The notes beneath the pieces were generated by a model. The model ran no database searches, was not told the DNA's origin, and saw only the letters and a program-made list of their open reading frames with translations. The position numbers and the translations under genes were made by a program. DNA of 64,000 nt from Rosistilla oblonga (GTDB taxonomy: Bacteria; Planctomycetota; Planctomycetia; Pirellulales; Pirellulaceae). The DNA lies in assembly GCF_007751715.1 (NCBI RefSeq), contig NZ_CP036292.1:3038001-3102000 (forward strand), given 5' to 3'. Shown piece after piece: positions 33,817-42,570 of the stretch. The stretch's first letter is position 1. The number at the start of each line of letters is the position of its first letter.

Positions 33817-36375
33817 TTATTTCTTTTCGGGCCTGCGTTGCATGCCGTTGCGGGTCGCTTCGGCCGACAGCGGATCCTCGGGCCAATGGTGTTTGGGGTA
33901 CCGCCGCCGCAGTTCTTTGCGAACCACGGTATAGGTCGTCTTCCAAAAGTTGGCGAGGTCGTCGGTGATCTGCTGAGGCCGTTGATTGGGGCCCAATAAA
34001 TGCAATTGCAAGCGGACACGGCCGCCGGCGATCCGCGGCGTGTCGGTCCATCCAAACAGCTCCTGCAGCTTGACTCGCATCACCGGCGGCTTGTCCGGCG
34101 TGTATTCGATCGTCCGCCAGTTGCCGCTGGGCACCTGCATCCTCGCGGGCGCATGACGCTCGATCGCTTGCTGCTGCTGATAATCGAAGCTGCCGAGCAA
34201 ATGGTCCAACCACGGCGCGGAACGCAATTGGGCAAACGAGGTCCGCGATTGGCAAAGCTCGCGCAGCACTTCGTTGATGCGGTCGTCGTCCAGCGGCGGT
34301 AATTCTAGGTCGGGGGCGTGGTTGTTGAGGAATGCAACGCGGTGGATCAAGCCAGCGACCTCAGGCTTGTCGGGCGGAAAGACGCGGGCATGCTCGCGAG
34401 CCGCTTCGTCGTACAGCAACTGCGCGGTCTCAGGCGAAGGCGCGCAAGCGATCGGAGCCTCCGACAGCAGCAGATCGGAAAAATAGAGGCAGCGCCGCAT
34501 CTGCACGGCTTGCGATTGCGGATCGAAACGGGGCTGATCGACTCGCCGCACCTGAGCGTCGTCCAACCAGCGGGCGTCGATCTGTGTCGCCATGCGAACT
34601 TGAGCTTCGGAGCCCGACGCTTCGACGTCCAAGCAGAGGAACAACTCTCCGCGATCCACCTGCGCAGTCGCCACGTGACAGGCGACCGATCCACGATGCA
34701 ACCGAACCCCGCGGCCACCCACCATCACGCCCTGCGCGCTGCCGGGCGATCTGCGTCGGGCGACGCGATCGGGAAATGCGGCGAGCAAGGCACGGGCCAG
34801 CAAATCGGCGGCGACCGTTGCGCCGTCCGACAACTGCTGTCGCGGCGACGACTTCGACCGTCGATCCGCCAAGCGATCGGCAACCTTCCAGATCGTCTTC
34901 ACCGCCCCCGGATGCACCCGAACGTTGGCGTTGCCGTCCCGCAGGTCCTTGAGCATCTGCACGCGGAGAGCAACGTCACAACTGCCGACATCCGCTCCCG
35001 TTGGCAATGAATCGCGATCAAACGGGCTGCGCTCGGTCAGCAAAGCGGCAGCCAGAGCCGCATCGTCGGCGATCCCCAGCTGTTCGGCTTCGACGAGAAA
35101 CCGGGCAAGTCGCGGCGATAGCGGTTGGGCAGCCATCTGTTCGCCCATCGAGGTTACCGCGCGATCGGCATCGACTGCGCCCAGCAAGTCCAACAACCGG
35201 TACGCCCGGTCGACCGAATCCGAGCGAGGCGGCGTCAGCCATGGAAAGTCGGTCGCGTCGCGTTCACCCCAGGCGGCCAGCGTTAATGCAGCGCCGGAAA
35301 AGTCTGCTCGCAAGATTTCCGGCGAGTCGACAGGAGGCCGCGTCCGCTGAAGCGTCTCGGGCCACAATCGCCGGCAGACACCTGGTTCGGTACGCCCGGC
35401 TCGCCCGGCCCGCTGCGTCGCCGAAGCCTGCGAGATGTTTTCGATCTGCAGCCGGGGCAGCCCGACGCGGTCGTCGTAGCGCAACACGCGGGCCAATCCG
35501 CTGTCGATCACACCGGTCACGCCTGGGATGGTGACCGAGGTTTCGGCGACGTTGGTCGACAAGATCACTTTTCGTTGGCCGCTGGCGGCGATCACACGGT
35601 CTTGCTGGTCGGGCCGCAGGTCGCCGTAAAGTTGCATCACCTGGCAATCGCCGGCCAAACCGGCTGCTTCAATTGCATGCTGAGTGCGACGGATCTCACC
35701 GACGCCGGGCAGGAACACCAGGATATGTCCGGCAGTGCTGCTCAACATCTCGGGCAACGCGGCCACCACCTGGTTTTCAATCCGATCGGTCGACAGATCG
35801 CCCGCATGCGAGATCGCGACGTCGAACGAACGCCCACGACTCTCGATCCCCTCCGAATCCCTTAGGAACTCCACAATCGGCTCCGGCTGCAGCGTGGCCG
35901 ACATGATGACCAGTCGCAGGTCGTCGCGTAGCGTCCGACGGATTCGGCACAACATCCCAAGTGCGAGATCACCGTCGAGCGAGCGTTCGTGGAATTCGTC
36001 GAGGATCACGCAACCGACGTCCTCCAGAAGCGGATCGTCCTGCAGCCGACGCAGTAACATGCCGGTTGTCATCGCGATCAAACGCGTCTCGCTGCTGACT
36101 TGGCGATCGAAGCGGACGTGGTAGCCGACTTCGCTGCCAAGTTTGGAGTGCCGCAGCGTTGCCAGGCGAGCGGCGGCGCTGCGGGCTGCCAAGCGACGCG
36201 GTTGGACCAACAGAATTCGACCGGACTGGCCGGCCGTCGACTCGGACGCATCAGAACCCAACAGAGCCAACGGCACGCCGGTCGTCTTGCCCGCTCCCGG
36301 CGGCGCTTTGAGCACTACCGACCGTTTGCGCGCCAACGCCGCCGTGATTGCATCGATACAATCCGCGATCGGCAA
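33817..36375 (-). CDS. hrpB: ATP-dependent helicase HrpB
   Basis: 852 residues from a TTG at 36375, the normal length for HrpB. SF2/DEAH motifs in order: Walker A KAPPGAGKTTGVP, Walker B DEFHERSLDGDLAL, motif III SATLQPEPI, motif V VILSTNVAETSVTIPGVTGV, motif VI QRAGRAGRTEPG. Then come the HA2-like and HrpB C-terminal domains (QELFGWTDTPRIAGGRVRLQ, near the end PQQITDDLANFWKTTYTVVR). It is a cytoplasmic RNA/DNA helicase of broadly unknown role. No close upstream partner on the same strand. Confidence 0.95.
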   Translation of the reverse strand: MPIADCIDAITAALARKRSVVLKAPPGAGKTTGVPLALLGSDASESTAGQSGRILLVQPRRLAARSAAARLATLRHSKLGSEVGYHVRFDRQVSSETRLIAMTTGMLLRRLQDDPLLEDVGCVILDEFHERSLDGDLALGMLCRIRRTLRDDLRLVIMSATLQPEPIVEFLRDSEGIESRGRSFDVAISHAGDLSTDRIENQVVAALPEMLSSTAGHILVFLPGVGEIRRTQHAIEAAGLAGDCQVMQLYGDLRPDQQDRVIAASGQRKVILSTNVAETSVTIPGVTGVIDSGLARVLRYDDRVGLPRLQIENISQASATQRAGRAGRTEPGVCRRLWPETLQRTRPPVDSPEILRADFSGAALTLAAWGERDATDFPWLTPPRSDSVDRAYRLLDLLGAVDADRAVTSMGEQMAAQPLSPRLARFLVEAEQLGIADDAALAAALLTERSPFDRDSLPTGADVGSCDVALRVQMLKDLRDGNANVRVHPGAVKTIWKVADRLADRRSKSSPRQQLSDGATVAADLLARALLAAFPDRVARRRSPGSAQGVMVGGRGVRLHRGSVACHVATAQVDRGELFLCLDVEASGSEAQVRMATQIDARWLDDAQVRRVDQPRFDPQSQAVQMRRCLYFSDLLLSEAPIACAPSPETAQLLYDEAAREHARVFPPDKPEVAGLIHRVAFLNNHAPDLELPPLDDDRINEVLRELCQSRTSFAQLRSAPWLDHLLGSFDYQQQQAIERHAPARMQVPSGNWRTIEYTPDKPPVMRVKLQELFGWTDTPRIAGGRVRLQLHLLGPNQRPQQITDDLANFWKTTYTVVRKELRRRYPKHHWPEDPLSAEATRNGMQRRPEKK

Positions 36376-36488
36376 TCGTTCTATTTCCCGGTCGGTAATG
36401 ACTTAATACTCCGTTGCACCTAAGGGCCCTATTCAGCAGCAAGCACAGCGTTTTCACGTTTAACCGCAATACCGTTCCACGAAGCGTC

Positions 36489-36549
36489 GTGGACGAGGCT
36501 ACGAGTCCATTTGCATGCATCAGACCAAATCGCTCGGACTCGTAACCTC
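36489..36549. repeat. GTGGACGAGG hairpin with its right arm cut by an IS
   Basis: The left arm GTGGACGAGGCTACGAGTCC (36489-36508) pairs with GGACTCGTAACCTC (36536-36549), where the next element starts and the final GTCCAC is lost. Compare the intact hairpin at 6546-6605. Confidence 0.65.
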
Positions 36550-38092
36550 CTGTCGATTACCCACAAGTCATTGGTCTGGTCCGAAGGCTTGCCAGCAGAG
36601 GGCGAAGTCGAGCATTCGCCGCGTGCCTCGCCAGATCACTTCGGCTCCCGGCGGACCGTCGCCTTCACGGTGATTGTAGCCGCCAAGGGTCGCAAGGAGC
36701 GGGATGAATTGTGACAGCTCAGGAGCTTGCTTTGGGGGAGCCGTCTTTTCCACCACTTTCCAGACCGACTTCCATTCCGCTTCGCTGGAGACGACATCAC
36801 AGGGAAGCTCTGGACACTCGCGGCCTAAGAAGGTCACAAACATGATCCGCCATGCGATCACTTTGTAAAACATCAACGCGCGGATCAGTCGGTCTCTCGC
36901 TTCGAGTTGAATCTCTTCGACCCGGCAGCCAGTTTTGAAAACTCGAAAGAATACTTCGATTGGCCAACGAGCCACATACAAATCCACAATCCGCAGCGTC
37001 TGGGCAATCGTGTCGACCGGCAGAGAACTCAGTAACAGCCAGTCGACTTCGGTTCCGTCGCCTGGGCCATCGATCTCGCTCACCCAAACGACACTGATCT
37101 CGACCGGCGGCATCGAAGACTGCTTGTTGTGTGGCGCACGAAGGGTCATCCGCTTCGCTCGAATTTCTAACTTCGCAGTGCGTGCTTCACGGCCGGGGTG
37201 TTGTTTGTTTCCTGATCCTTTGGTTCGCTTGGGCGTTTGGGGAAGCTGGACTTCGCGGTAAGCGACCGGCTGGGCGGATGCGATTTCGGCACGCATTTTC
37301 TTATAAGCCGCAGGCCCGCCATCGGGGTCTTTCTCCGGCAACGAGCGTTTTCGCTGCGAGCGAATGACGAACTGAGCCGGTGTTTCATGCTGATCGGCTT
37401 CGACGAAAATGTCGTAGATGTCTCCTTCGCGATCGGCCAGCGAAACGATCTGAGTTTCAGGACATTTTCCGGCGATCTCGCAGGCCTTGCGGTAACCATC
37501 GAGCCATCGTTGCCCTTCGCCGGTGTGTAGGGGTTGGCCTTCTCGCTTCTTGCTGGTGCCGAGCGCTTCTTTGTCGCGATCGTAAAACTTAACACCGACC
37601 ACCCCGAGACAAAGTTTCTCCGGCGTGAAGGCGATGTGGGAATGATCGTAAAGTCCACGGCGGCCTAAGCGATCGAGATTGCGGACGCCTTCGGGCGGAT
37701 GCGCGGTGTAGTCCAGTTCGGTGGTATCTTGTGCGATGCAAACGGTGTCTTGGGCTTTGATTCGTTGGAGTGTCTTTTCAGCGTGAGCCCCGAGAATGGC
37801 TTCTGGATCGACGTTGGGGTTATCGAATAGACGGTAGGCGGCTTTGGTTTCGTCCCAGCCACTGCAAGCTTCGTTGATACTGGCCGAAGGGTTGGCCGCC
37901 AGCGAGGCGAGCAACGCTTCGGCTCGATCGTTGAGACGTTTGTCTCCAAGTTGAATATCTTGAAATTCGTATGCGATACTGGTCGGTTGCATGCTTTCAC
38001 CTTAAGATTTCATTGTGCAAAATGAAATACTACAAGCGCAAATACCGTGCCAAAACGAGCTGTTTTTGCGGCGACTTGTGGGTAATCAACAG
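36550..38092 (-). mobile_element. IS4-family (Tn5/IS50-like) insertion sequence, 1543 bp
   Basis: Terminal inverted repeats CTGTCGATTACCCACAAGTC (36550-36569) and the complement of CTGTTGATTACCCACAAGTC (38073-38092) differ by one base. No 9-bp duplication: the left flank is CGTAACCTC and the right flank CTCTTGACG. The two flanks belong to two different repeat families, so a deletion or recombination at one side is likely. Confidence 0.85.
36568..37992 (-). CDS. IS4-family transposase, Tn5-like
   Basis: 474 residues. The N-terminal Tnp DNA-binding domain reads DIQLGDKRLNDRAEALLASL and CSGWDETKAAYRLFDNPNVD, as in Tn5 transposase. The DDE core has IAQDTTELDYT (first Asp), VSLADREGDIYDIF (second Asp) and YVARWPIEVFFRVFKTGCRV (Glu in the YREK-type signature). 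The C-terminal domain ends RRMLDFALCWQAFGP. No disabling change seen. Confidence 0.93.
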   Translation of the reverse strand: MQPTSIAYEFQDIQLGDKRLNDRAEALLASLAANPSASINEACSGWDETKAAYRLFDNPNVDPEAILGAHAEKTLQRIKAQDTVCIAQDTTELDYTAHPPEGVRNLDRLGRRGLYDHSHIAFTPEKLCLGVVGVKFYDRDKEALGTSKKREGQPLHTGEGQRWLDGYRKACEIAGKCPETQIVSLADREGDIYDIFVEADQHETPAQFVIRSQRKRSLPEKDPDGGPAAYKKMRAEIASAQPVAYREVQLPQTPKRTKGSGNKQHPGREARTAKLEIRAKRMTLRAPHNKQSSMPPVEISVVWVSEIDGPGDGTEVDWLLLSSLPVDTIAQTLRIVDLYVARWPIEVFFRVFKTGCRVEEIQLEARDRLIRALMFYKVIAWRIMFVTFLGRECPELPCDVVSSEAEWKSVWKVVEKTAPPKQAPELSQFIPLLATLGGYNHREGDGPPGAEVIWRGTRRMLDFALCWQAFGPDQ

Positions 38093-38112
38093 CTCTTGAC
38101 GAGTTCCGCTAC
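38091..38112. repeat. CTTGACGAGTTCCGCTACG repeat copy beside the IS
   Basis: One copy of the 25-bp family that has invaded the sulfatase at 38886. Its first bases are cut at the IS end. It lies between the IS and the sigma-factor stop; a partial copy is at 38838-38853. Confidence 0.75.
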
Positions 38113-38714
38113 GAGAGAGCCTCCAGTACGACGATGCGGAGGCGTTCCAGCGCTCGCATGTAGCGGATGCTTGCCGCCTTTGGCTTGATGTTCAGTTCAA
38201 TCGCCACTTCTTGATTGGTTAGCTCTTCAAAGTGACGCAGCGCTAGAACTTCACGATCGATGTCGTTCATGTTCGCGAGCGCTGTCCGCACTTCGGCGAT
38301 CAGTTCCCCGCGAACCGCGGCTTGGCTGGGCGAAGTCATGTGGGCGATAAAACGCTGCGAAAGGCAAAGCGATGTGTTGCCCCACAGATTGCTACCAGCT
38401 GGGGTGGCTTCCCGAGAAGCGTTTCGCGATTCGGTTCCCAAGTGTGTGCGATGGATTTTGCTAAGCGTCTGCCCAGTTATTAGACGCAGCCACAGGAACA
38501 GCGACGGGAAGTCGCCATCGATGTAGTGCCGAAGTCGCTTTTCGGCATCCAGGAAGACCTCCTGCACCACATCATCCGGGTCGACGCGCCCACGAATTTT
38601 GTCGCTGAGGCGAAAGTGGACGATTTGCCAAATTCGCGGCCGATGCAGCGAGAACAACTCGCCGAACGCGGCAGTGTCGCCATTGTTGAGTCGTTCTTCG
38701 AGGTCGTCGGCCAT
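38109..38714 (-). CDS. ECF-type RNA polymerase sigma factor
   Basis: 201 residues. Region 2 reads RIWQIVHFRLSDKIRGRVDP then DDVVQEVFLDAEKRLRHY, with the 'D.DDVvQEvfl' core; region 4 reads NMNDIDREVLALRHFEELTN then QEVAIELNIKPKAASIRYMR (helix-turn-helix). It belongs to the ECF types common in Planctomycetes. It is divergent from the sulfatase gene at 38886 with 171 bp between starts, and no anti-sigma gene is adjacent. Control of the sulfatase is plausible but not shown. Confidence 0.9.
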   Translation of the reverse strand: MADDLEERLNNGDTAAFGELFSLHRPRIWQIVHFRLSDKIRGRVDPDDVVQEVFLDAEKRLRHYIDGDFPSLFLWLRLITGQTLSKIHRTHLGTESRNASREATPAGSNLWGNTSLCLSQRFIAHMTSPSQAAVRGELIAEVRTALANMNDIDREVLALRHFEELTNQEVAIELNIKPKAASIRYMRALERLRIVVLEALS

Positions 38715-38885
38715 AAAACTTTTCGGATAGGCAGTAGATCGTTCGGAGAACGCGGGTTTATGAGTTCAGGGATCAGCAGTTGAGGCGGAAGCCGCTAAGG
38801 CTTCCGAACGGTATTCCTGGATTGAATAACGAAACTGCCGACGAGTTCCGCTACGCCAAACTCATTCTATCAGCGAAAAACGACA

Positions 38886-41800
38886 ATGAAACCAATCCTT
38901 ACGCTCCGCACATCTGCTCTTCTTCTGTTGACCGCGTTGGCAGGACTATCGGAATCCGACACCGCATCGGCGCAGCGCGATCGATCGGAACCAATGCCGA
39001 AACAAAAAAACGTTATCGTCCTGTTGGCCGATGACCTGGGCTGGGGCGACGTCGGTTTTCACGGAGGAGTCGCCGAGACGCCCAACATCGATCGGTTGGC
39101 GAGCGAAGGGCTGCAATTGGACCGCTTCTACGCCTACCCCGCCTGCAGCCCCGCTCGGGCAGCGATGCTGACCGGGCGTTTTCCGCATCGTTACGGAATT
39201 CGCGGACCGGTTCGTCCCCGCGACGAGGGGCTGCCGATGAGCGAACGGTTGTTGGTAGCGGACTTTCAGGACGCCGGTTACCAAACTGCCTTGGTTGGGA
39301 AGTGGCATTTGAGCCGCTCGACAGACGCGGCGCACAACCCAAGTCGTCGCGGCTTCGACCACTTTTACGGTTTCCTGGATGCTTCGATCGACTACTACAA
39401 ACACACAAATGGAAGAGGCCAGATCGACTGGCAGCGAAATGGTGAGACGATCGACGAAACAGGATACGCCACCGACCTGCTGACGCGCGAAGCGATCCGA
39501 ATCATCGAAACCCGCCGTAGCGGAAGTCGTCAAGACTTTCGAGTTGAGGATCGTAGCGGAAGTCGTCAAGACTTTCGTCCCAACAACCGCACTGGAAACC
39601 GTCAAGACGCTCGACAAGGAACGGAGTCGAACGAAACTCTTGACGAGTTCCGCTACGGGGGAAAGCCGTTGTGTATGGTGGTTGCCTACAACGCTCCGCA
39701 CAGTCCGTTTCAAGCTCCCAAGGAACTGATTGCCAAGTACCGCGGTCGACTCGATGAACGCAGTGCGACTTATGCCGCGATGGTCGAATCGATGGATCAA
39801 GGAATCGGGAAGATCATGGCCGCCATCGAGAGGCAGGGGATGCGCGACGATACGATCATCGTTTTTGCATCGGACAACGGAGCGGCCCGGATGGGAACCA
39901 ATGCGCCGCTGCGTGGACAGAAGCGGCAGGTTTATGAAGGCGCGATTCGCGTTCCGTGCATCATCCATGCTCCCGGCATCGTCAAGCCAGGGACCGTGTC
40001 AGATCAGATGATCGCAATCCATGATCTCCTGCCAACCTTGGCCGGCGCCGTCGGTGTACAACTCGGCAAGGGTAGCGGAAGTCGTCAAGACTTTCGACCG
40101 GAGAACCGTCGTAGCGGAAGTCGTCAAGACTTTCGGCGGACCGATGAATCCGAAACTCTTGACGAGTTCCGTTACCGCAAAGGAAACAAAAACAACGAAA
40201 CTCTTGACGAGTTCCGCTACGGTGGCGAGTACCGCGACAAGCCGCTTGATGGCGAAAACTTGTGGCCCAATCTTGTCAGCGGCAAATCCAAACCACGGCG
40301 CATCGTGATCGCCGAAGAAGACTTTGCGATCTTTCAAGACAACTGGAAACTGATTCAATCCGCCGCGGGAGTGGAGCTCTACGACATCGTCGCCGATCCC
40401 AGCGAACGGCAAAACCTTGCCCAACGCCACAGCAAAATCGTCGCTCAGTTGGTAGGCGAGCTGGCGGAATTCAAACAACAAATCGCCGCCGACCAACCCG
40501 CAACACACGTCGTCGCGGAAGTCGTCAAGACTTTCGACACACCATCGAAACTCTCCACGAGTTCCGCTACAGAAACCAGACCGGGTTCGGCGAAACTCTC
40601 CACGAGTTCCGCTAAACGGAATCCGAAACTCTTGACGAGTTCCGCTACGGATAGGAGTATCGTGGAGGGGGCTTCGCTGGCCGGTGTGCAGCTTCAAGGC
40701 GATGCCGACTTCGGGATCTTGGGAAACCGACTGACCGAATCCAACGGCAAAGGAATTCGGTTGATGTCGGCCGTCGATCTTAACGGAGACAAGCAGCTTG
40801 CCGGTGAAGCTTCGATCATCAGCGACGCCATCAAGCCGCAAGACCGCTGGTACCGCTTCGACATTCTCGGCATGGCTCAAGATGGCTTTGTCGTCGACAA
40901 GGACAATTTGTATTTGAAGGTCGAGTTTTTCCAGAAGGGCCGCGCCGGTTCACTCGACTTCATCAAGACGCGAATTTATCCGCAGGTCGTCCAAGAGCGA
41001 AAAGATTTTAAGGACGAGGGGACTAATGCGAGCCTTGGGCTGGGAACGTGGCGAACCTACGCGATGGATTTCCGGACTCCCTTCGCTGAGATCGATTCGG
41101 TCAAATTGAGCGTCGGATTCACCGATGGAAACGGCAAAGGGAAGCAGGCCGAGTTCTGGGTCAACTCGGTGAACCTGAAACCGATTCCCGTACCTGCCGG
41201 GTACGAAGCCCCAGCCAACGCGGACCGACAATTCCCGCAGCCCGAACCGAATTCGCTTGTGGCACTTGGTGGTCGCTGGTACTTCGATCCGCAAGGCGGC
41301 TCGAAGCGGCTTCCCAAGCAATTCGATTACACCAATGCCGATCAGTTGCTTTACAGATCGGATCGCTTTGAGGCACCCTTTGCGGGGAACATGTCGTCGT
41401 GGCTGCGAGCTGGCTACAAAGATTTTGAAGGCAACATCGTCAAAAAGGATGAGCACAAGCCGTACGCCGTTGTCATCTCGGTGACGAAAGATCACATTGT
41501 GATGCGAAGTCGCAATCTGCCTAATCACCCGACCGCTACTTTCCCCGACAAGTGGCGGATGCTGGACGGGAATCCCTCTTACATCCAAGAGAAGGCGAAC
41601 ACTTGGTACTTGCCCAAGGAACCGAAGCTGGCGGCCGATCCGATCGCGATGGACGAAAAGAACGCCAACGGTGCTCTGCCCATGGGCCCCATCGGCGTCG
41701 CCACGAATGGAGTGATCTTCTTCAATCCGTTTGATCACATCTTCGAGACCGATGCGGTTTGGCGATTGGATCGTTGCTGTGGCCACCCGAGTCCGCAGAG

Positions 41801-42098
41801 CGCGTATCACTATCACAAATACCCTGTGTGCGTGAAGACGCCGTGGAGCGACGAAGGCAAGATGCACTCATCGGTGATCGGATTCGCGTTCGACGGCTTG
41901 CCAGTCTACGGACCTTATGAAGCCGACGGTTTATTGGCCAAGGATGACCTACAAAACCCACTCAACGATTTCAACTTGCACGACGACGCAGTCCGCGGAC
42001 CGCACTATCACGTGACGCCGGGCAAGTTCCCACACATCATCGGCGGTTATTGGGGCGAGCTCGACCCGATGAACGGCCGAGGCCGCCGAGCGAGGTAA
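38886..42098 (+). CDS. Sulfatase-YHYH fusion, invaded in frame by 12 copies of a short repeat
   Basis: 1070 residues, about twice a normal sulfatase. A signal peptide is followed by VIVLLADDLGWGDVG, the formylglycine motif YPACSPARAAMLTG (Cys near residue 88) and VGKWHLS. Later blocks are VVAYNAPHSPFQAP and IVFASDNGAARMG. Residues about 211-258, 396-446 and 543-589 are translated repeats: RSGSRQDFR, ETLDEFRYG, VAEVVKTFD and KLSTSSAT, the same 25-bp DNA read in different frames and strands. Between 600 and 780 lies an uncharacterised beta-rich region. The C-terminus is a YHYH domain (SAYHYHKYPVC, GFAFDGLPVYGPYE, GPHYHVTPGKFPHIIGGYWG). The inserts fall in loops next to conserved strands, so the enzyme may still fold. 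Secreted; substrate unknown. Confidence 0.9.
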   Translation: MKPILTLRTSALLLLTALAGLSESDTASAQRDRSEPMPKQKNVIVLLADDLGWGDVGFHGGVAETPNIDRLASEGLQLDRFYAYPACSPARAAMLTGRFPHRYGIRGPVRPRDEGLPMSERLLVADFQDAGYQTALVGKWHLSRSTDAAHNPSRRGFDHFYGFLDASIDYYKHTNGRGQIDWQRNGETIDETGYATDLLTREAIRIIETRRSGSRQDFRVEDRSGSRQDFRPNNRTGNRQDARQGTESNETLDEFRYGGKPLCMVVAYNAPHSPFQAPKELIAKYRGRLDERSATYAAMVESMDQGIGKIMAAIERQGMRDDTIIVFASDNGAARMGTNAPLRGQKRQVYEGAIRVPCIIHAPGIVKPGTVSDQMIAIHDLLPTLAGAVGVQLGKGSGSRQDFRPENRRSGSRQDFRRTDESETLDEFRYRKGNKNNETLDEFRYGGEYRDKPLDGENLWPNLVSGKSKPRRIVIAEEDFAIFQDNWKLIQSAAGVELYDIVADPSERQNLAQRHSKIVAQLVGELAEFKQQIAADQPATHVVAEVVKTFDTPSKLSTSSATETRPGSAKLSTSSAKRNPKLLTSSATDRSIVEGASLAGVQLQGDADFGILGNRLTESNGKGIRLMSAVDLNGDKQLAGEASIISDAIKPQDRWYRFDILGMAQDGFVVDKDNLYLKVEFFQKGRAGSLDFIKTRIYPQVVQERKDFKDEGTNASLGLGTWRTYAMDFRTPFAEIDSVKLSVGFTDGNGKGKQAEFWVNSVNLKPIPVPAGYEAPANADRQFPQPEPNSLVALGGRWYFDPQGGSKRLPKQFDYTNADQLLYRSDRFEAPFAGNMSSWLRAGYKDFEGNIVKKDEHKPYAVVISVTKDHIVMRSRNLPNHPTATFPDKWRMLDGNPSYIQEKANTWYLPKEPKLAADPIAMDEKNANGALPMGPIGVATNGVIFFNPFDHIFETDAVWRLDRCCGHPSPQSAYHYHKYPVCVKTPWSDEGKMHSSVIGFAFDGLPVYGPYEADGLLAKDDLQNPLNDFNLHDDAVRGPHYHVTPGKFPHIIGGYWGELDPMNGRGRRAR
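39517..39657. repeat. Intragenic repeat cluster 1 (4 copies)
   Basis: Forward copies (GTAGCGGAAGTCGTCAAGAC + TTTCG) at 39517-39541 and 39553-39577, a decayed one at 39591-39613, and a reverse copy at 39632-39657. All stay in the sulfatase frame. The cluster adds about 48 residues between a helix end (AIRIIET) and the strand KPLCMVVAYN. Confidence 0.9.
40072..40221. repeat. Intragenic repeat cluster 2 (4 copies)
   Basis: Forward copies at 40072-40096 and 40111-40135, reverse copies at 40151-40175 and 40196-40221. Inserted between LLPTLAGAVGVQL and DKPLDGENLWPNL, a surface loop in sulfatases. Confidence 0.9.
40512..40650. repeat. Intragenic repeat cluster 3 (4 copies)
   Basis: A forward copy at 40512-40536 and reverse copies at 40546-40570, 40591-40614 and 40624-40650. 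Here the forward copy is read in another frame than in clusters 1 and 2 (VAEVVKTFD, not SGSRQDFR). It sits in the linker after the sulfatase domain. Confidence 0.9.
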
Positions 42099-42108
42099 CC
42101 CCACAACC

Positions 42109-42288
42109 GTAGCGGAAGTCGTCAAGACTTTCGTGACCATCGCTAAACCGTAGAGGAAGCCGTCAAGAGATTCGTCATCAACGCGCAGCCGTAGCGGAAG
42201 TCGTCAAGACTTTCGTAACCATCGCTAAACCGGAATGGAAGCCGTCAAGAGATTCGTCGCGTTCGAAAGTCTTGACGACTTCCGCTAC
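42109..42288. repeat. Non-coding array of the same 25-bp repeat (5 copies)
   Basis: Forward copies at 42109-42133, 42150-42174 (variant), 42191-42215 and 42232-42256 (variant), and a reverse copy at 42263-42288. Spacing of the forward copies is about 41 bp. The array begins 11 bases after the sulfatase stop. The rest up to 42570 has no gene. Confidence 0.9.
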
Positions 42289-42570
42289 GAGGCCGTTTGT
42301 TTATCGATCTCTCTGCAAGCTTTCCGAACACGTATTCCCGCCAAGTTCCGCGCTGTCGCTTCATCTTTGGAAGGACGCGAGAGCATCGGTCGACGCCGCG
42401 AAGCTCGCGAAGTGACCGGTAGATCTTGCGAGCTTGGCTGCTCGTAGGGTGACAACGTACTTGTCCCGATCAATTTGCGGCAGAGGCCAGACCCGGCGTT
42501 TGGCATCGGGATTGCACTACTGTCAGGTTTGCGACGCAGTCCGACGTCCAGCGTTCCAGGGAGCAAGAAG

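Noticed and set aside
38946-39968. 340-residue minus-strand frame, and 39999-40880 minus, across the sulfatase
   Set aside because: They are open partly because the repeat units lack stops on both strands (KVLTTSAT, AELVKSF); the plus strand carries the signal peptide and active-site motifs.
42109-42288. CRISPR-like array after the sulfatase
   Set aside because: The spacing is fairly regular, but the spacers are short and similar to each other (GACCATCGCTAAACC/TAACCATCGCTAAACC), one copy is inverted and no cas genes are present.
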